The translations under genes and the position numbers were made by a program. 64,000 nt of DNA from an uncultured Saprospiraceae bacterium. Its GTDB lineage: Bacteria; Bacteroidota; Bacteroidia; Chitinophagales; Saprospiraceae. This document shows positions 50,905-59,405 of the stretch, one piece after another; position 1 is the first letter of the stretch, and the number at the start of each line of letters is the position of its first letter. The stretch spans positions 1 through 64,000 of the forward strand of contig CALDYY010000056.1 of assembly GCA_937944245.1 (NCBI GenBank). The letters are read 5' to 3'. Below the pieces are notes generated by a model. It was not told the origin of the DNA. It did no database searches and worked only from the letters and a program-made list of their open reading frames with translations.

Positions 50905-51660
50905 ATGAATAAACTAATCATAATACTAACACTAACTTTTTCTTCGCTCCATTTGACAGCTCAGCAAGTTCCATTAAATCAGGCAATTATGGTTGTCAAT
51001 CCCGAGAAGTATGGCAGAAATGAAATGAAGTATATTGTACAGGGCGATAACTTAATGAGACAAGGTGATTTTGAGAACGCCATATTAGCCTATGATAATG
51101 CCGTTGCAACTGACCCATTTTTGGCAGAGGCTTATGCTAGACGTGCATTGGCAAAAAAAAGAATAGGAAGGGTAACGGAGGCTTCAGCAGATGTTAAAAT
51201 GGCAATTTCGCTGAATAGTTATTCTATCAGTTTGTATGCTAGTGTTTTAGGAGGTAACAAATTGGATATTTTAGCTTTCGACCCTGAGTTAATTCTCTTT
51301 GAGGAAGAGCCATATCTTGAATTTCTTTACAATGAAGTGATTGATAAAAAACTATCTGGTGATATTTTAGATGCTCTTGTTGACATTAATGAGATAATGC
51401 TTGAAGTAGAAGAAATTGACCCAATTTTGTACAAACTGCGTGGCAATCTGTATATGATGATTGGTCGCTACTACGATGCAATTCAGGACTACGACAAAGC
51501 AATTCGGAAAGATATAAATATGGCTGAAGCCTATTTTAATAGAGGACTTGCAAAATTAAAGGCTTATAATAGGTCTGATGGGTGTGCTGACTTAGCGCAA
51601 GGCGTTGCACTAGGATATGAAAAAGGAGCAGAGAAAGCCCAGCTTTTCTGTGGGTTTTAG
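50905..51660 (+). CDS. Exported TPR-repeat protein
   Basis: A 251-residue protein with a signal peptide (MNKLIIILTLTFSSLHLTAQ). Two TPR pairs follow: residues about 45-100 (YIVQGDNLMRQGDFENAILAYDNAVATDPFLAEAYARRALAKKRIG) and about 175-245 (LRGNLYMMIGRYYDAIQDYDKAIRKDINMAEAYFNRGLAKL). The last part ends in a Cys-containing helix (DGCADLAQGVALGYEKGAEKAQLFC), seen in other Bacteroidota TPR proteins. It should mediate protein-protein contacts in the periplasm. It is divergent from the ECF sigma gene and shares a palindromic motif with it, so it may be a member of that regulon. Confidence 0.85.
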   Translation: MNKLIIILTLTFSSLHLTAQQVPLNQAIMVVNPEKYGRNEMKYIVQGDNLMRQGDFENAILAYDNAVATDPFLAEAYARRALAKKRIGRVTEASADVKMAISLNSYSISLYASVLGGNKLDILAFDPELILFEEEPYLEFLYNEVIDKKLSGDILDALVDINEIMLEVEEIDPILYKLRGNLYMMIGRYYDAIQDYDKAIRKDINMAEAYFNRGLAKLKAYNRSDGCADLAQGVALGYEKGAEKAQLFCGF

Positions 51661-51684
51661 CCATAAATTAAATTCATCATACAT

Positions 51685-51733
51685 AGAGGTATTGTGTCAT
51701 CTGGAGTTGTTGGTTTTGTAGTGCAATACCTCT
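51685..51733 (+). terminator. Hairpin after the TPR gene
   Basis: Perfect 10-bp stem AGAGGTATTG (51685-51694) and CAATACCTCT (51724-51733) with a 29-base loop, 24 bases after the stop. Confidence 0.55.
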
Positions 51734-51791
51734 CAATTTAGGGAATCATTCGATTACATATATTTTTTAATTAATTAAAACTGATTTTTTT

Positions 51792-52622
51792 ATGAGAAAC
51801 GTAAAGTTTTTGATGTTGTTTGCGTCGTTTGCACTACTCGCTAGCTGTGCCGTTGTAAAACAAGGTGAGGTAGGCGTAAAGCGAACGCTCGGTAAATATT
51901 CAAATACGCCTTATACAGAAGGTTTGAGAATTTATAATCCTTTTGTATCTACAATTGTCAAAGTACCTGTTCAAACACAAAACCTTGAAGTTGAGTTAGT
52001 CATTCCATCCAAAGAAGGATTGAATATTCGCTCTGAAGTGTCTATTTTATACCAGTTGATGCAAAGACAAACGCCAACCTTATTGCGAGAAATTGGCGAG
52101 AGTTATGAGCGTAACATTATTTTACCAGTCTTCCGTTCAGCCGTTTCTGATGTTTCTGCTCGATTTCTAGCGAAAGACATGCATACTAGCGAGCGTGCAA
52201 CCATCGAAGTAGCCATTCGCGATCAAATGATGAAATTGTTAGATGGTAGAGGAATTGAAATTGAGGCTGTTTTATTGAAAAGTATTCAATTACCAGCAAG
52301 TTTAGCGAGAGCAATCGAAATGAAGTTGGAGGCAGAGCAACAAGCGGAAAGAATGAAATTTGTCCTGGATGAAGAAAGAAGAGAAGCTGACCGTAAACGA
52401 ATTCAGGCGGAAGGTGTTAGAGATGCTCAAGCAATCATTTCAGAAGGCTTAACTCCAATGCTACTGCAATACAAGTCCATTGAAACGTTCTTGGAATTAG
52501 CTAAGTCGCCAAATGCGAAAGTAATTATCAGCGACGGGAGTACGCCGTTACCAATGATATTGGATTCTGAACCTTCGCGTAACACTACAAACACAGGTAC
52601 TAGAATTCAAACAAGGAATTAA
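51792..52622 (+). CDS. SPFH/prohibitin-family protein with a lipoprotein signal
   Basis: A 276-residue SPFH (stomatin/prohibitin/flotillin/HflK/C) protein. The first 19 residues form a lipoprotein-type signal (FASFALLASC, Cys19) instead of the usual transmembrane anchor. The SPFH domain (about 22-190) begins VKQGEVGVKRTLGKYSNTPYTEGLRIYNPF, and LLKSIQLPASLARAIEMKLEAEQQAERMKFVLDEERREADRKRIQAEG is the following coiled coil (about 172-220). If lipidated it would scaffold a membrane from the periplasmic side. No HflK/HflC partner, NfeD or protease gene is adjacent. A clear terminator follows. Confidence 0.88.
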   Translation: MRNVKFLMLFASFALLASCAVVKQGEVGVKRTLGKYSNTPYTEGLRIYNPFVSTIVKVPVQTQNLEVELVIPSKEGLNIRSEVSILYQLMQRQTPTLLREIGESYERNIILPVFRSAVSDVSARFLAKDMHTSERATIEVAIRDQMMKLLDGRGIEIEAVLLKSIQLPASLARAIEMKLEAEQQAERMKFVLDEERREADRKRIQAEGVRDAQAIISEGLTPMLLQYKSIETFLELAKSPNAKVIISDGSTPLPMILDSEPSRNTTNTGTRIQTRN

Positions 52623-52657
52623 GGTTAGAGTTAGTTTTTTAATAATTAATCATTTGG

Positions 52658-52687
52658 GAGACTGCCCGCAAGGGCAGCCTCTTTTTT
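52658..52687 (+). terminator. Rho-independent terminator after the SPFH gene
   Basis: GC-rich stem GAGACTGCCC (52658-52667) and GGGCAGCCTC (52672-52681) with a GCAA tetraloop and one mismatch, followed by TTTTTT. The textbook layout of the window. Confidence 0.9.
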
Positions 52688-53243
52688 ATTTTGTTACAAT
52701 AGGAACAGCAACTTTAGTCCTGTCCCATGCAAGTGTAAGCATCAATGTCTCTCCTTCTTCAAAAGCAATTGTGAACTGTTCTATGGATTGTTCCACTTTT
52801 TGGACGGGTACAGTTACAACAATTTCATCTTTTGCTTCATCCCTACTAGCTTTTCCACCTTTAAACACGCTAATCCCCCAGCTATATTCACTTTTATTGA
52901 AAACGACATCCCAACTATCTTGGTTAGGTACTGTCCAAAGAGTATATTTACCTGCTGGCAGTTTTTTTTCATTGATAGTCAATGCTTTATTGGTTTCAAA
53001 TATAGTAGCCTCGTTTGCGCCTGTTCGCCAAGTTTCGCCGTAAGGCACTAATGCACCAAATATCTCTCTTCCTTTTTTAGAGGGGCGACTGTAAGTAACG
53101 TTTATATCTAAATCGCTGCTGGTGTAATTAGTTGTTACTTCTGGACTAGCTTTTTTAGTTTGCTCCTGTAAGTAAGGAAATGCTAAAAAACCTGCTAATG
53201 CCAGTACCCCTAGTGTAATTAAGACCCATTTAAAAATTTTCAT
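52686..53243 (-). CDS. DUF2911 domain protein, membrane-anchored
   Basis: A 185-residue protein with an N-terminal hydrophobic segment (about residues 5-24, KWVLITLGVLALAGFLAFPYL) that acts as a signal or anchor. The DUF2911 domain follows: LDINVTYSRPSKKGREIFGALVPYGETWRTGANEATIFETNKAL near residues 46-88, then KLPAGKYTLWTVPNQDSWDVVFNKSEYSWG. DUF2911 proteins are a common Bacteroidota family of unknown function with a predicted beta-sandwich fold. It converges on the SPFH gene and shares the terminator region. The Omp28-like gene is upstream on the same strand, 73 bases away measured to its ATG at 54317 through its stop at 53259 (15-base gap). Confidence 0.9.
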   Translation of the reverse strand: MKIFKWVLITLGVLALAGFLAFPYLQEQTKKASPEVTTNYTSSDLDINVTYSRPSKKGREIFGALVPYGETWRTGANEATIFETNKALTINEKKLPAGKYTLWTVPNQDSWDVVFNKSEYSWGISVFKGGKASRDEAKDEIVVTVPVQKVEQSIEQFTIAFEEGETLMLTLAWDRTKVAVPIVTK

Positions 53244-53258
53244 AATGAAAATATGTTT

Positions 53259-54317
53259 TTAATAAACCAAAAATTTTGTTGTCGCTACTTTATTACCTAC
53301 TCGGATAGTTACCAGTTTAACACCTGCTGGAGCATCCATTCTAAAAGTATGTTGACCTTCAGCAAGTTGACTATTGTATATAGTTTTTATTTTTTTACCT
53401 GCTAAATCAAATAGGTCAATTTGTGCATTTGGAATATTTGCACTTGCATGCAGTTGTAGTTCCGCATAACCTTGAAAGGAAGGAATATTCCAACTTAAAT
53501 TTGGAATAGCAACATTATTGGTATTAGAAACCACTTCCAAGCGAATAGTAGAAATAACGTAAGCATTCACAAAGTCAAAACGCATACCATTTTCTTTCCA
53601 AATAACAACTGCTAGTTGAAGATTATCCTCTTTAGCGGCATCCACTATTTTGCTGTTGCCTGTCTCAAAACGTCCGTCTATATTTCTTCCCGAAGGAGTT
53701 ATGCCAGAGGTAATTATTTGACCAAATGAATTACCAGTTATTTCATCAAGTAAAATCATCTTGTGCGTGTCGCGCCCCCTGCTGGCTTGGTCTTCCACCA
53801 CACTCTTTAGAATTGGATAAATTGCCAAACGGTAATTGCCATCGCCACTACTAAAGAAAGTAGTTTTAGTTTCAATGAGTAGTGTATTTGTACTGGTTTG
53901 CAAAACAGCATTTATGCCTGTTTGTACAGCAGGCGTGTTTCCATTCGCGGTACGTGCCATGTCGCGTGCCATAGCCGCAGTATTAGCGTCCCTACCCGTC
54001 AAACGTTGACTGTTGAAGAAGAATACGGGTTGACCATAGCTTAATCCGCCTTCAAAATTAGCAACAATATCTTGCGCTGTTTTGGAATAAAGTTTGCTGC
54101 CAGTATCGTAATGTGCAGCAATGAGAATAGAGTTGCTTTGGTTGTCATCAATCATTTGCCTAAAAGTTGTCCACGATACACCACCACAAATGGGACACCA
54201 AGTCGCTGTTTTTTTGGTGATGATGGAATATTGGGTCGTAGGAACTTGCAACGTTTGTGCAGTTAAGCTAAAAGGGAAAAAGTAAAATAGTGCTGAATAA
54301 AGTAGTAATTTTTTCAT
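53259..54317 (-). CDS. Omp28-like protein with thioredoxin-type motif and T9SS sorting domain
   Basis: A 352-residue secreted or surface protein. The ATG at 54317 opens a signal peptide (MKKLLLYSALFYFFPFSLTAQ); an in-frame start 15 bases earlier would overlap tilS. Residues about 30-140 include a thioredoxin-like ATWCPICGGVSW (CxxC) and GQPVFFFNSQRLTG, as in Omp28-related proteins. About 145-265 is a beta-sandwich-like region. The C-terminal 75 residues (AELQLHASANIPNAQIDLFDLAGKKI ... TTKFLVY) are a type A sorting domain for type IX secretion. Function is unknown; a redox role is suggested only by the CxxC. It follows tilS by 11 bases on the same strand. Confidence 0.85.
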   Translation of the reverse strand: MKKLLLYSALFYFFPFSLTAQTLQVPTTQYSIITKKTATWCPICGGVSWTTFRQMIDDNQSNSILIAAHYDTGSKLYSKTAQDIVANFEGGLSYGQPVFFFNSQRLTGRDANTAAMARDMARTANGNTPAVQTGINAVLQTSTNTLLIETKTTFFSSGDGNYRLAIYPILKSVVEDQASRGRDTHKMILLDEITGNSFGQIITSGITPSGRNIDGRFETGNSKIVDAAKEDNLQLAVVIWKENGMRFDFVNAYVISTIRLEVVSNTNNVAIPNLSWNIPSFQGYAELQLHASANIPNAQIDLFDLAGKKIKTIYNSQLAEGQHTFRMDAPAGVKLVTIRVGNKVATTKFLVY

Positions 54318-54328
54318 AAGTCGTTGTA

Positions 54329-55660
54329 TCATAAGGATGAATAAACAAATTGAATACTCTGCTTTGTATGTGTTGTAATTTTAAAACGCTCACTCATGCG
54401 GTAGCCAACTATCCAACAAATTTCGCCATTTGATTCCAGAATCCAAACTTTTTCTTTCGCCATGCGAGATAACTTAACATTGGAAAAAAAATCTTGTAAT
54501 TTCTGGCTTTTACCTTGCATTCCAATAGGCTGAAAAGTATCTCCTGCCTGCCATCGCCTTAATTTTAGTGGAAAATGTAATTTATCTGCTTCAAAATAAG
54601 CTACGTTAGTATCATCGGAAAAAGTTTTTGGAGGTACTGTTTTTTGTATCATCAATTTGCCTTTATCTAGCTGTAGTTCTTGCGTTTCTGGATAAATCCA
54701 CAATATATTAGTTTGTTTATTAACAATAGGACTGATAATCAAATTATTGCGGTCAATTAAACATTCGTGAGTTGGCGAAAAAAACTGCTTGCCTGTTCGT
54801 TGGCTTTCCATTATTTGCTGTACTTGGTCAGCATGGAATTGATACTCCACCAAAATTTGATAGAGTATAGTCCTGGGGGCAGGTAATTCATTTAACTGAT
54901 GTAGGTCAAGCAAAACTTTATCTTCTTTTTCTTGTACAATTTGTGCTTTGAAATGCTTGATTGCCCAATCAAAAATGGTATTCGTATCTTTTAGGTGGTT
55001 AATAGTCTGCTGGGCAGTAATTTCTAAATTTGGATTAATCACTTTCAATGTGGGAATCACATGATGCCGAATTTTATTTCGTGCATATTTATCCTCAGCG
55101 TTAGAGCTATCTTCTCGAAAAGTGATATGGTTTTCATTGGCATACTGCTCAATTTGTGCTTTGGTAGCAAATAATAAAGGACGAATAATATTTTTATTTT
55201 TTTGAGGAATACCAATTAAGCCCTTGATGCCTGTTCCTTTAGTGAAATTGTAAATTAGTGTTTCAATAGAGTCGTTTAAGTGATGAGCCGTAGCAATGAA
55301 ATCATAGTTAAATTGCTGACGAATTTTCTCCAACCAATCATAACGCAGTTGTCGAGCCACAAGTTGAATAGATTGGCTGGCATCCTCTGCTATTTGTTGC
55401 GTCGGAAAGTTAATCGTATGGAAAGGCACATTAAGTTGGTGCGCTAATGCTTTCACAAATTGTTCATCGCCAAGAGAATCTTTTCCGCGAAGCTGAAAAT
55501 TGCAATGGGCAATTCCAAAATGCCAATCATCAGCGGCGGCTAAATGACAAAGCACCACAGAATCCACACCACCACTTACAGCAATCAGCATTTTATGATT
55601 AGGTTCGATAAAATGCTGATTGTTTTTCCTAAAATCGTCTAGCATGGTTGAGTTGTTCAT
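54329..55660 (-). CDS. tilS: tRNA(Ile) lysidine synthetase TilS
   Basis: Modifies C34 of the minor isoleucine tRNA to lysidine so that it reads AUA; essential in most bacteria. The 443-residue product has the PP-loop ATPase motif IAVSGGVDSVVLCHLA at residues 26-41, GIAHCNFQLRGKDSLGDEQFV near 49-69, IATAHHLNDSIETLIYNFTKGTGIKGLIGIP near 124-154, and RPLLFATKAQIE. The C-terminal third includes the TilS C-domain stretch LKLRRWQAGDTFQPIGMQGKSQKLQDFFSNVKLSR. Length and order are typical. It is transcribed with the Omp28-like gene and probably with the HMG-CoA-synthase-like gene upstream. Confidence 0.95.
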   Translation of the reverse strand: MNNSTMLDDFRKNNQHFIEPNHKMLIAVSGGVDSVVLCHLAAADDWHFGIAHCNFQLRGKDSLGDEQFVKALAHQLNVPFHTINFPTQQIAEDASQSIQLVARQLRYDWLEKIRQQFNYDFIATAHHLNDSIETLIYNFTKGTGIKGLIGIPQKNKNIIRPLLFATKAQIEQYANENHITFREDSSNAEDKYARNKIRHHVIPTLKVINPNLEITAQQTINHLKDTNTIFDWAIKHFKAQIVQEKEDKVLLDLHQLNELPAPRTILYQILVEYQFHADQVQQIMESQRTGKQFFSPTHECLIDRNNLIISPIVNKQTNILWIYPETQELQLDKGKLMIQKTVPPKTFSDDTNVAYFEADKLHFPLKLRRWQAGDTFQPIGMQGKSQKLQDFFSNVKLSRMAKEKVWILESNGEICWIVGYRMSERFKITTHTKQSIQFVYSSL

Positions 55661-55694
55661 TCATAAAGAATAAACCATTACCCCTTCATTGAGT

Positions 55695-57236
55695 TTAAGC
55701 CATTACTTTGCTTGTTGCATAAGTGTAGTATCTTGCACCAAGCGTAACGCCTTCTTGCCCAATTGCAGCGAGTGCAAACTCATCGTTAGGTGATAAAATA
55801 CTGTCTTTCAGTTGCTTTCTATGTAGTTTTTCATAAGTATCGTAGTTTAGTGGGGTGCGCTCTGCTAACTTTTTAGCAATATTAAATTTACCGACCACTG
55901 ATGCCCACTCTGACTGTATAGTAGCTTCAAAAACTTTTGATTTTGAACCACTGCCATAGCCGAAAAAGCCAATTTTTTTGCCTTCTACTAAGCTATTGTT
56001 GATGCTGTCTGCTTCGAGTGTACCCATAAGTGCTAGAAAAATAGAGGCAGCATACATATTTCCTATTTCGCCAGAATAATATTGGGCTTTGGCAATCTTT
56101 TCTTTTACTAAATGACGATATTCTTCTGTTTGACTTACCCCTTTCAAGAAATTAGCGTAGGCTTTATCATAACTTTTTTGATTATCAAAATGTGTTTCCA
56201 AAGGAATTTGCAAGTCGTATTTTGCAGTTAAATTAGACCATTTTCCAGAACGTTGTAGCTCTTGCACGAAAATCTCCATAAAGATACGTTTGCCATGAAA
56301 AGCATAAGGCAAGTGGAAAATCAAACGCTCCCAACGGTCAAGAACAGTCTCTTGTTCGTGCATAATAGATTGATCAATAGCCTTTTGTCTAAAATGAGCA
56401 TAAGCTTCTCTAATTCTATTTTGGTAAGTCAAATTAGAAAAAGGACCATCAAAAATAGGTGTTTCTTTGTGCAGGTTGATAGTCTCGTCGTTGTCATCTA
56501 TAAAGCCTTTTACTTCTAATGAATCGGTTAACTTTTCCAAAAGCTGTTGGCTATCTATGTGGTCAATACCCGCTAGTTGCAATACTTCAGCTATGATTTG
56601 TGTTTTGGAAAAAGTACGCAAAGGTTTGTAGAAATCATGTTCACTATTCATGGCTACGCCAAAAGGTTCATCAATTCGGAGCAATCTTGGTTGATGCTTG
56701 ACCAGCATAGCCACCGCACCAGCGCCTTGTGTGTATTCTCCAGTAGAAGCTAATTCATACTTTGCAAAATCGGAACAAACGACAATGCCAATACGCTGCT
56801 CATCGCCACGTAACCAGTCGAGTGTGTTGTGGAGTGCATCCACGCCACCTACGCAAGCAAAAGTCAAGTCCACTACATCACAATTCAAGAAGCAGTTGTG
56901 CCCATAAATGAGAGCATATTTTTGGTTAAGCATGTTGGTAACATAAGTAGCTGTGGGTTTTGCACCATCCAAACCACTTTCTGTGCCCAGATATATTCTG
57001 CCAATCGTACTTGGGTTCAAGTTGTTTTTATCTATCAATTCAGCTATTGCATTGGCTGCCATTGTTGCTGCATCCTCGTGAACATCGGGAATCGCCATGT
57101 TAGTCAATCCAAGTCCTTTGTTGAGTTTATCGTACTCTATTTTACGCTCTGCTGCAAGCGTTGAAATGGGCAAATAAAGTTTGGGAATGTAGAGCGACAT
57201 ATCGTCAATACCAATGTTTGCTAAATTTTTACTCAT
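55695..57236 (-). CDS. Hydroxymethylglutaryl-CoA synthase family protein
   Basis: Thiolase-fold enzyme of 513 residues, probably condensing acetyl-CoA and acetoacetyl-CoA to HMG-CoA for mevalonate-dependent isoprenoid synthesis. Supporting residues are Glu54 in DVHEDAATMAANA and the presumed nucleophile Cys128 in VVDLTFACVGGVDALHN, followed by VVCSDFAKYELASTGEYTQGAGAVAMLV near 157-184 and FGYGSGSKSKVFEATI near 430. The usual ACYGG becomes ACVGG and the protein is longer than most bacterial HMGCS (about 390-460), so a divergent substrate is possible. No other mevalonate gene is in the window. Divergent from argS. Confidence 0.85.
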   Translation of the reverse strand: MSKNLANIGIDDMSLYIPKLYLPISTLAAERKIEYDKLNKGLGLTNMAIPDVHEDAATMAANAIAELIDKNNLNPSTIGRIYLGTESGLDGAKPTATYVTNMLNQKYALIYGHNCFLNCDVVDLTFACVGGVDALHNTLDWLRGDEQRIGIVVCSDFAKYELASTGEYTQGAGAVAMLVKHQPRLLRIDEPFGVAMNSEHDFYKPLRTFSKTQIIAEVLQLAGIDHIDSQQLLEKLTDSLEVKGFIDDNDETINLHKETPIFDGPFSNLTYQNRIREAYAHFRQKAIDQSIMHEQETVLDRWERLIFHLPYAFHGKRIFMEIFVQELQRSGKWSNLTAKYDLQIPLETHFDNQKSYDKAYANFLKGVSQTEEYRHLVKEKIAKAQYYSGEIGNMYAASIFLALMGTLEADSINNSLVEGKKIGFFGYGSGSKSKVFEATIQSEWASVVGKFNIAKKLAERTPLNYDTYEKLHRKQLKDSILSPNDEFALAAIGQEGVTLGARYYTYATSKVMA

Positions 57237-57475
57237 GATTTTATTGCTTTAAAGCAGTTTTTAGGTACTCACTGCTTAATTTCAACGACAAACAAGCACA
57301 AATGAAAGAGGTTTATTTTGTGCTTTTATTTTAGAAATCGTAAATGTATATTTTTGGAATAGCAGTATAAAAATGGGTATAATTTTACGCCATCTTAATA
57401 AACTTAACAGGAAAGATGTGCGATTCGCCAACAAAACATTACTTTTGATTTGCAAAAAAATAACTGCTGTTTTCA

Positions 57476-59317
57476 ATGAATATTATTGACATATTGCAAA
57501 ATGGGGTGCTAGAAGGCTTGAAATCCTTGTATGGATTGGATTTTACAACGGATAAAATAGTGATTAGCACTACTAGAAAAGAATTTGTAGGTGATTACAC
57601 ATTAGTCGTCTTTCCTTTCACAAAAGATACCCGAAAAAAGCCCGAAGAAGTAGGCGAAGAATTAGGAGCATACTTAAAAGCAAATGCTCCTTTAGTCGCC
57701 GACTTCAATGTGATTAAAGGGTTCTTGAATCTAGTAGTTAATGATTCTTTTTGGCTTAATTTTTTGGCGAATGCTACTCAGAATGAACATTTTGGACGGC
57801 AACCACGCTTAGGTAAAAAAGTAATGGTTGAGTTTTCTTCACCCAATACAAATAAACCTTTGCATTTAGGGCATATTCGCAATATTTTATTGGGATGGTC
57901 GTGTAGTCAAATTTTAGATGCTGCTGGTTATGATGTGGTGAAGACTCAGATTATCAACGATAGAGGAATTGCAATTTGTAAGAGTATGTTAGCTTGGCGC
58001 AGTTTTGGTTTAGGCGCAACTCCTGCAAGTACAGGCATAAAAAGCGATCATTTTGTGGGTCAATATTATGTATTGTTTGAGCAAAAATTTCAGGAGGAAT
58101 ACAAAGCATGGCAACAAACAGAAGTGGCAAAAGCTATTTTTGAGCAAAAACATAAACCTGACCAAGATGAGCATATTTTTTTTAAGCAATATAAAAACGA
58201 CTATTTCAACCAATATAGCGACTTAGGCAGGCAAGCTCGGGAAATGCTATTGCAATGGGAGGCAGGCGACTTAGGCATTCGCAATTTATGGAAAATGATG
58301 AACAACTGGGTGTATCAAGGATTTGAGGAAACCTATTTCAGGTTGGGAGTGAATTTCGATAAATTGTACTACGAATCAGATACCTATTTGTTAGGCAAAG
58401 AAATTATAGATCAAGGTTTGGCAAAGGGGATATTCTACAAAAAAGAAGACGGTTCCGTTTGGATTGACCTAACAGATGCTAAACTTGACCATAAATTGGT
58501 GTTGCGAAGTGATGGGACTTCTGTGTATGTAACGCAAGATATTGGCACGGCTCAAGTGCGCTATCAAGATTTTAGTGTGGAGCGTATGGTTTACACCGTT
58601 GCTGATGAGCAGAACTATCACTTCCAAGTGCTGTTTGAAATCATGAAACGACTTGGCGAACCTTATGCGGATGGTTTATATCACCTTTCTTATGGCATGG
58701 TGGATTTGCCGACAGGCAAAATGAAAAGCCGCGAAGGCACTGTGGTGGATGCCGACGATTTGATGGCGGAAGTGATTGAGGAAGCGCGCCAAAACATGCA
58801 AGAGCGTAGCGAAATTACAGACTTGTCCGTAGAAGAACGAGAAGAGATTATTCGCAAAATTGGTTTGGCGGCTTTGAAGTTCTTCATTATTAAAGTGCAG
58901 CCCAAAAAACGCATGGTGTTTGACCCAAAAGAATCGGTAGATATGCAAGGGCAAACTGGACCTTATGTACAAAATGCCTATGTACGCATAAGGTCCATCT
59001 TGCGCAGAAGTGCGACAAATAGCTTGAATTATGCGGACTACACCAACTTAGAGGTGGCTGAAAAGGAACTGATATTAAAAATGTATGCTTATCCTGATGT
59101 TATTCAAAGTGCAGCAGCGAATTATGACCCATCAGAAATTGCGAACTATTGCTACGATTTAGCTAAGATGTTTCATAAGTTTTATCACGATTTCCCCATT
59201 TTGCGTGCGGAGTCGGAAGGTGCTAAACATTTTAGATTACAATTAATTACGCTAATAGCTAGTGTACTGAAATCGGCAATGGAATTGTTGGGAATTGAAA
59301 TGCCAGAAAGGATGTAA
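57476..59317 (+). CDS. argS: Arginyl-tRNA synthetase
   Basis: Class I aminoacyl-tRNA synthetase charging tRNA(Arg). The 613-residue product has the ArgRS N-terminal additional domain (about 1-110), the HIGH-equivalent FSSPNTNKPLHLGHIRNILLG near residues 120-140, the tRNA- and ATP-binding LRSDGTSVYVTQDIGTAQVRY near 343-363, the KMSKS-equivalent PTGKMKSREGTVVDADDL near 411-428, and the C-terminal anticodon-binding DALR domain (about 495-613). All are in the expected order. It lies 88 bases before the nucleotidyltransferase-GlnRS gene, so two synthetases sit in tandem. Confidence 0.97.
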   Translation: MNIIDILQNGVLEGLKSLYGLDFTTDKIVISTTRKEFVGDYTLVVFPFTKDTRKKPEEVGEELGAYLKANAPLVADFNVIKGFLNLVVNDSFWLNFLANATQNEHFGRQPRLGKKVMVEFSSPNTNKPLHLGHIRNILLGWSCSQILDAAGYDVVKTQIINDRGIAICKSMLAWRSFGLGATPASTGIKSDHFVGQYYVLFEQKFQEEYKAWQQTEVAKAIFEQKHKPDQDEHIFFKQYKNDYFNQYSDLGRQAREMLLQWEAGDLGIRNLWKMMNNWVYQGFEETYFRLGVNFDKLYYESDTYLLGKEIIDQGLAKGIFYKKEDGSVWIDLTDAKLDHKLVLRSDGTSVYVTQDIGTAQVRYQDFSVERMVYTVADEQNYHFQVLFEIMKRLGEPYADGLYHLSYGMVDLPTGKMKSREGTVVDADDLMAEVIEEARQNMQERSEITDLSVEEREEIIRKIGLAALKFFIIKVQPKKRMVFDPKESVDMQGQTGPYVQNAYVRIRSILRRSATNSLNYADYTNLEVAEKELILKMYAYPDVIQSAAANYDPSEIANYCYDLAKMFHKFYHDFPILRAESEGAKHFRLQLITLIASVLKSAMELLGIEMPERM

Positions 59318-59405
59318 TTTTTATTTGATAGTTGAGCTATTGATTTGTTTATGCTAGGTTGAATTTAATCATTTTCTTTAACATCATTAATTATTTAACA
59401 TCAAT

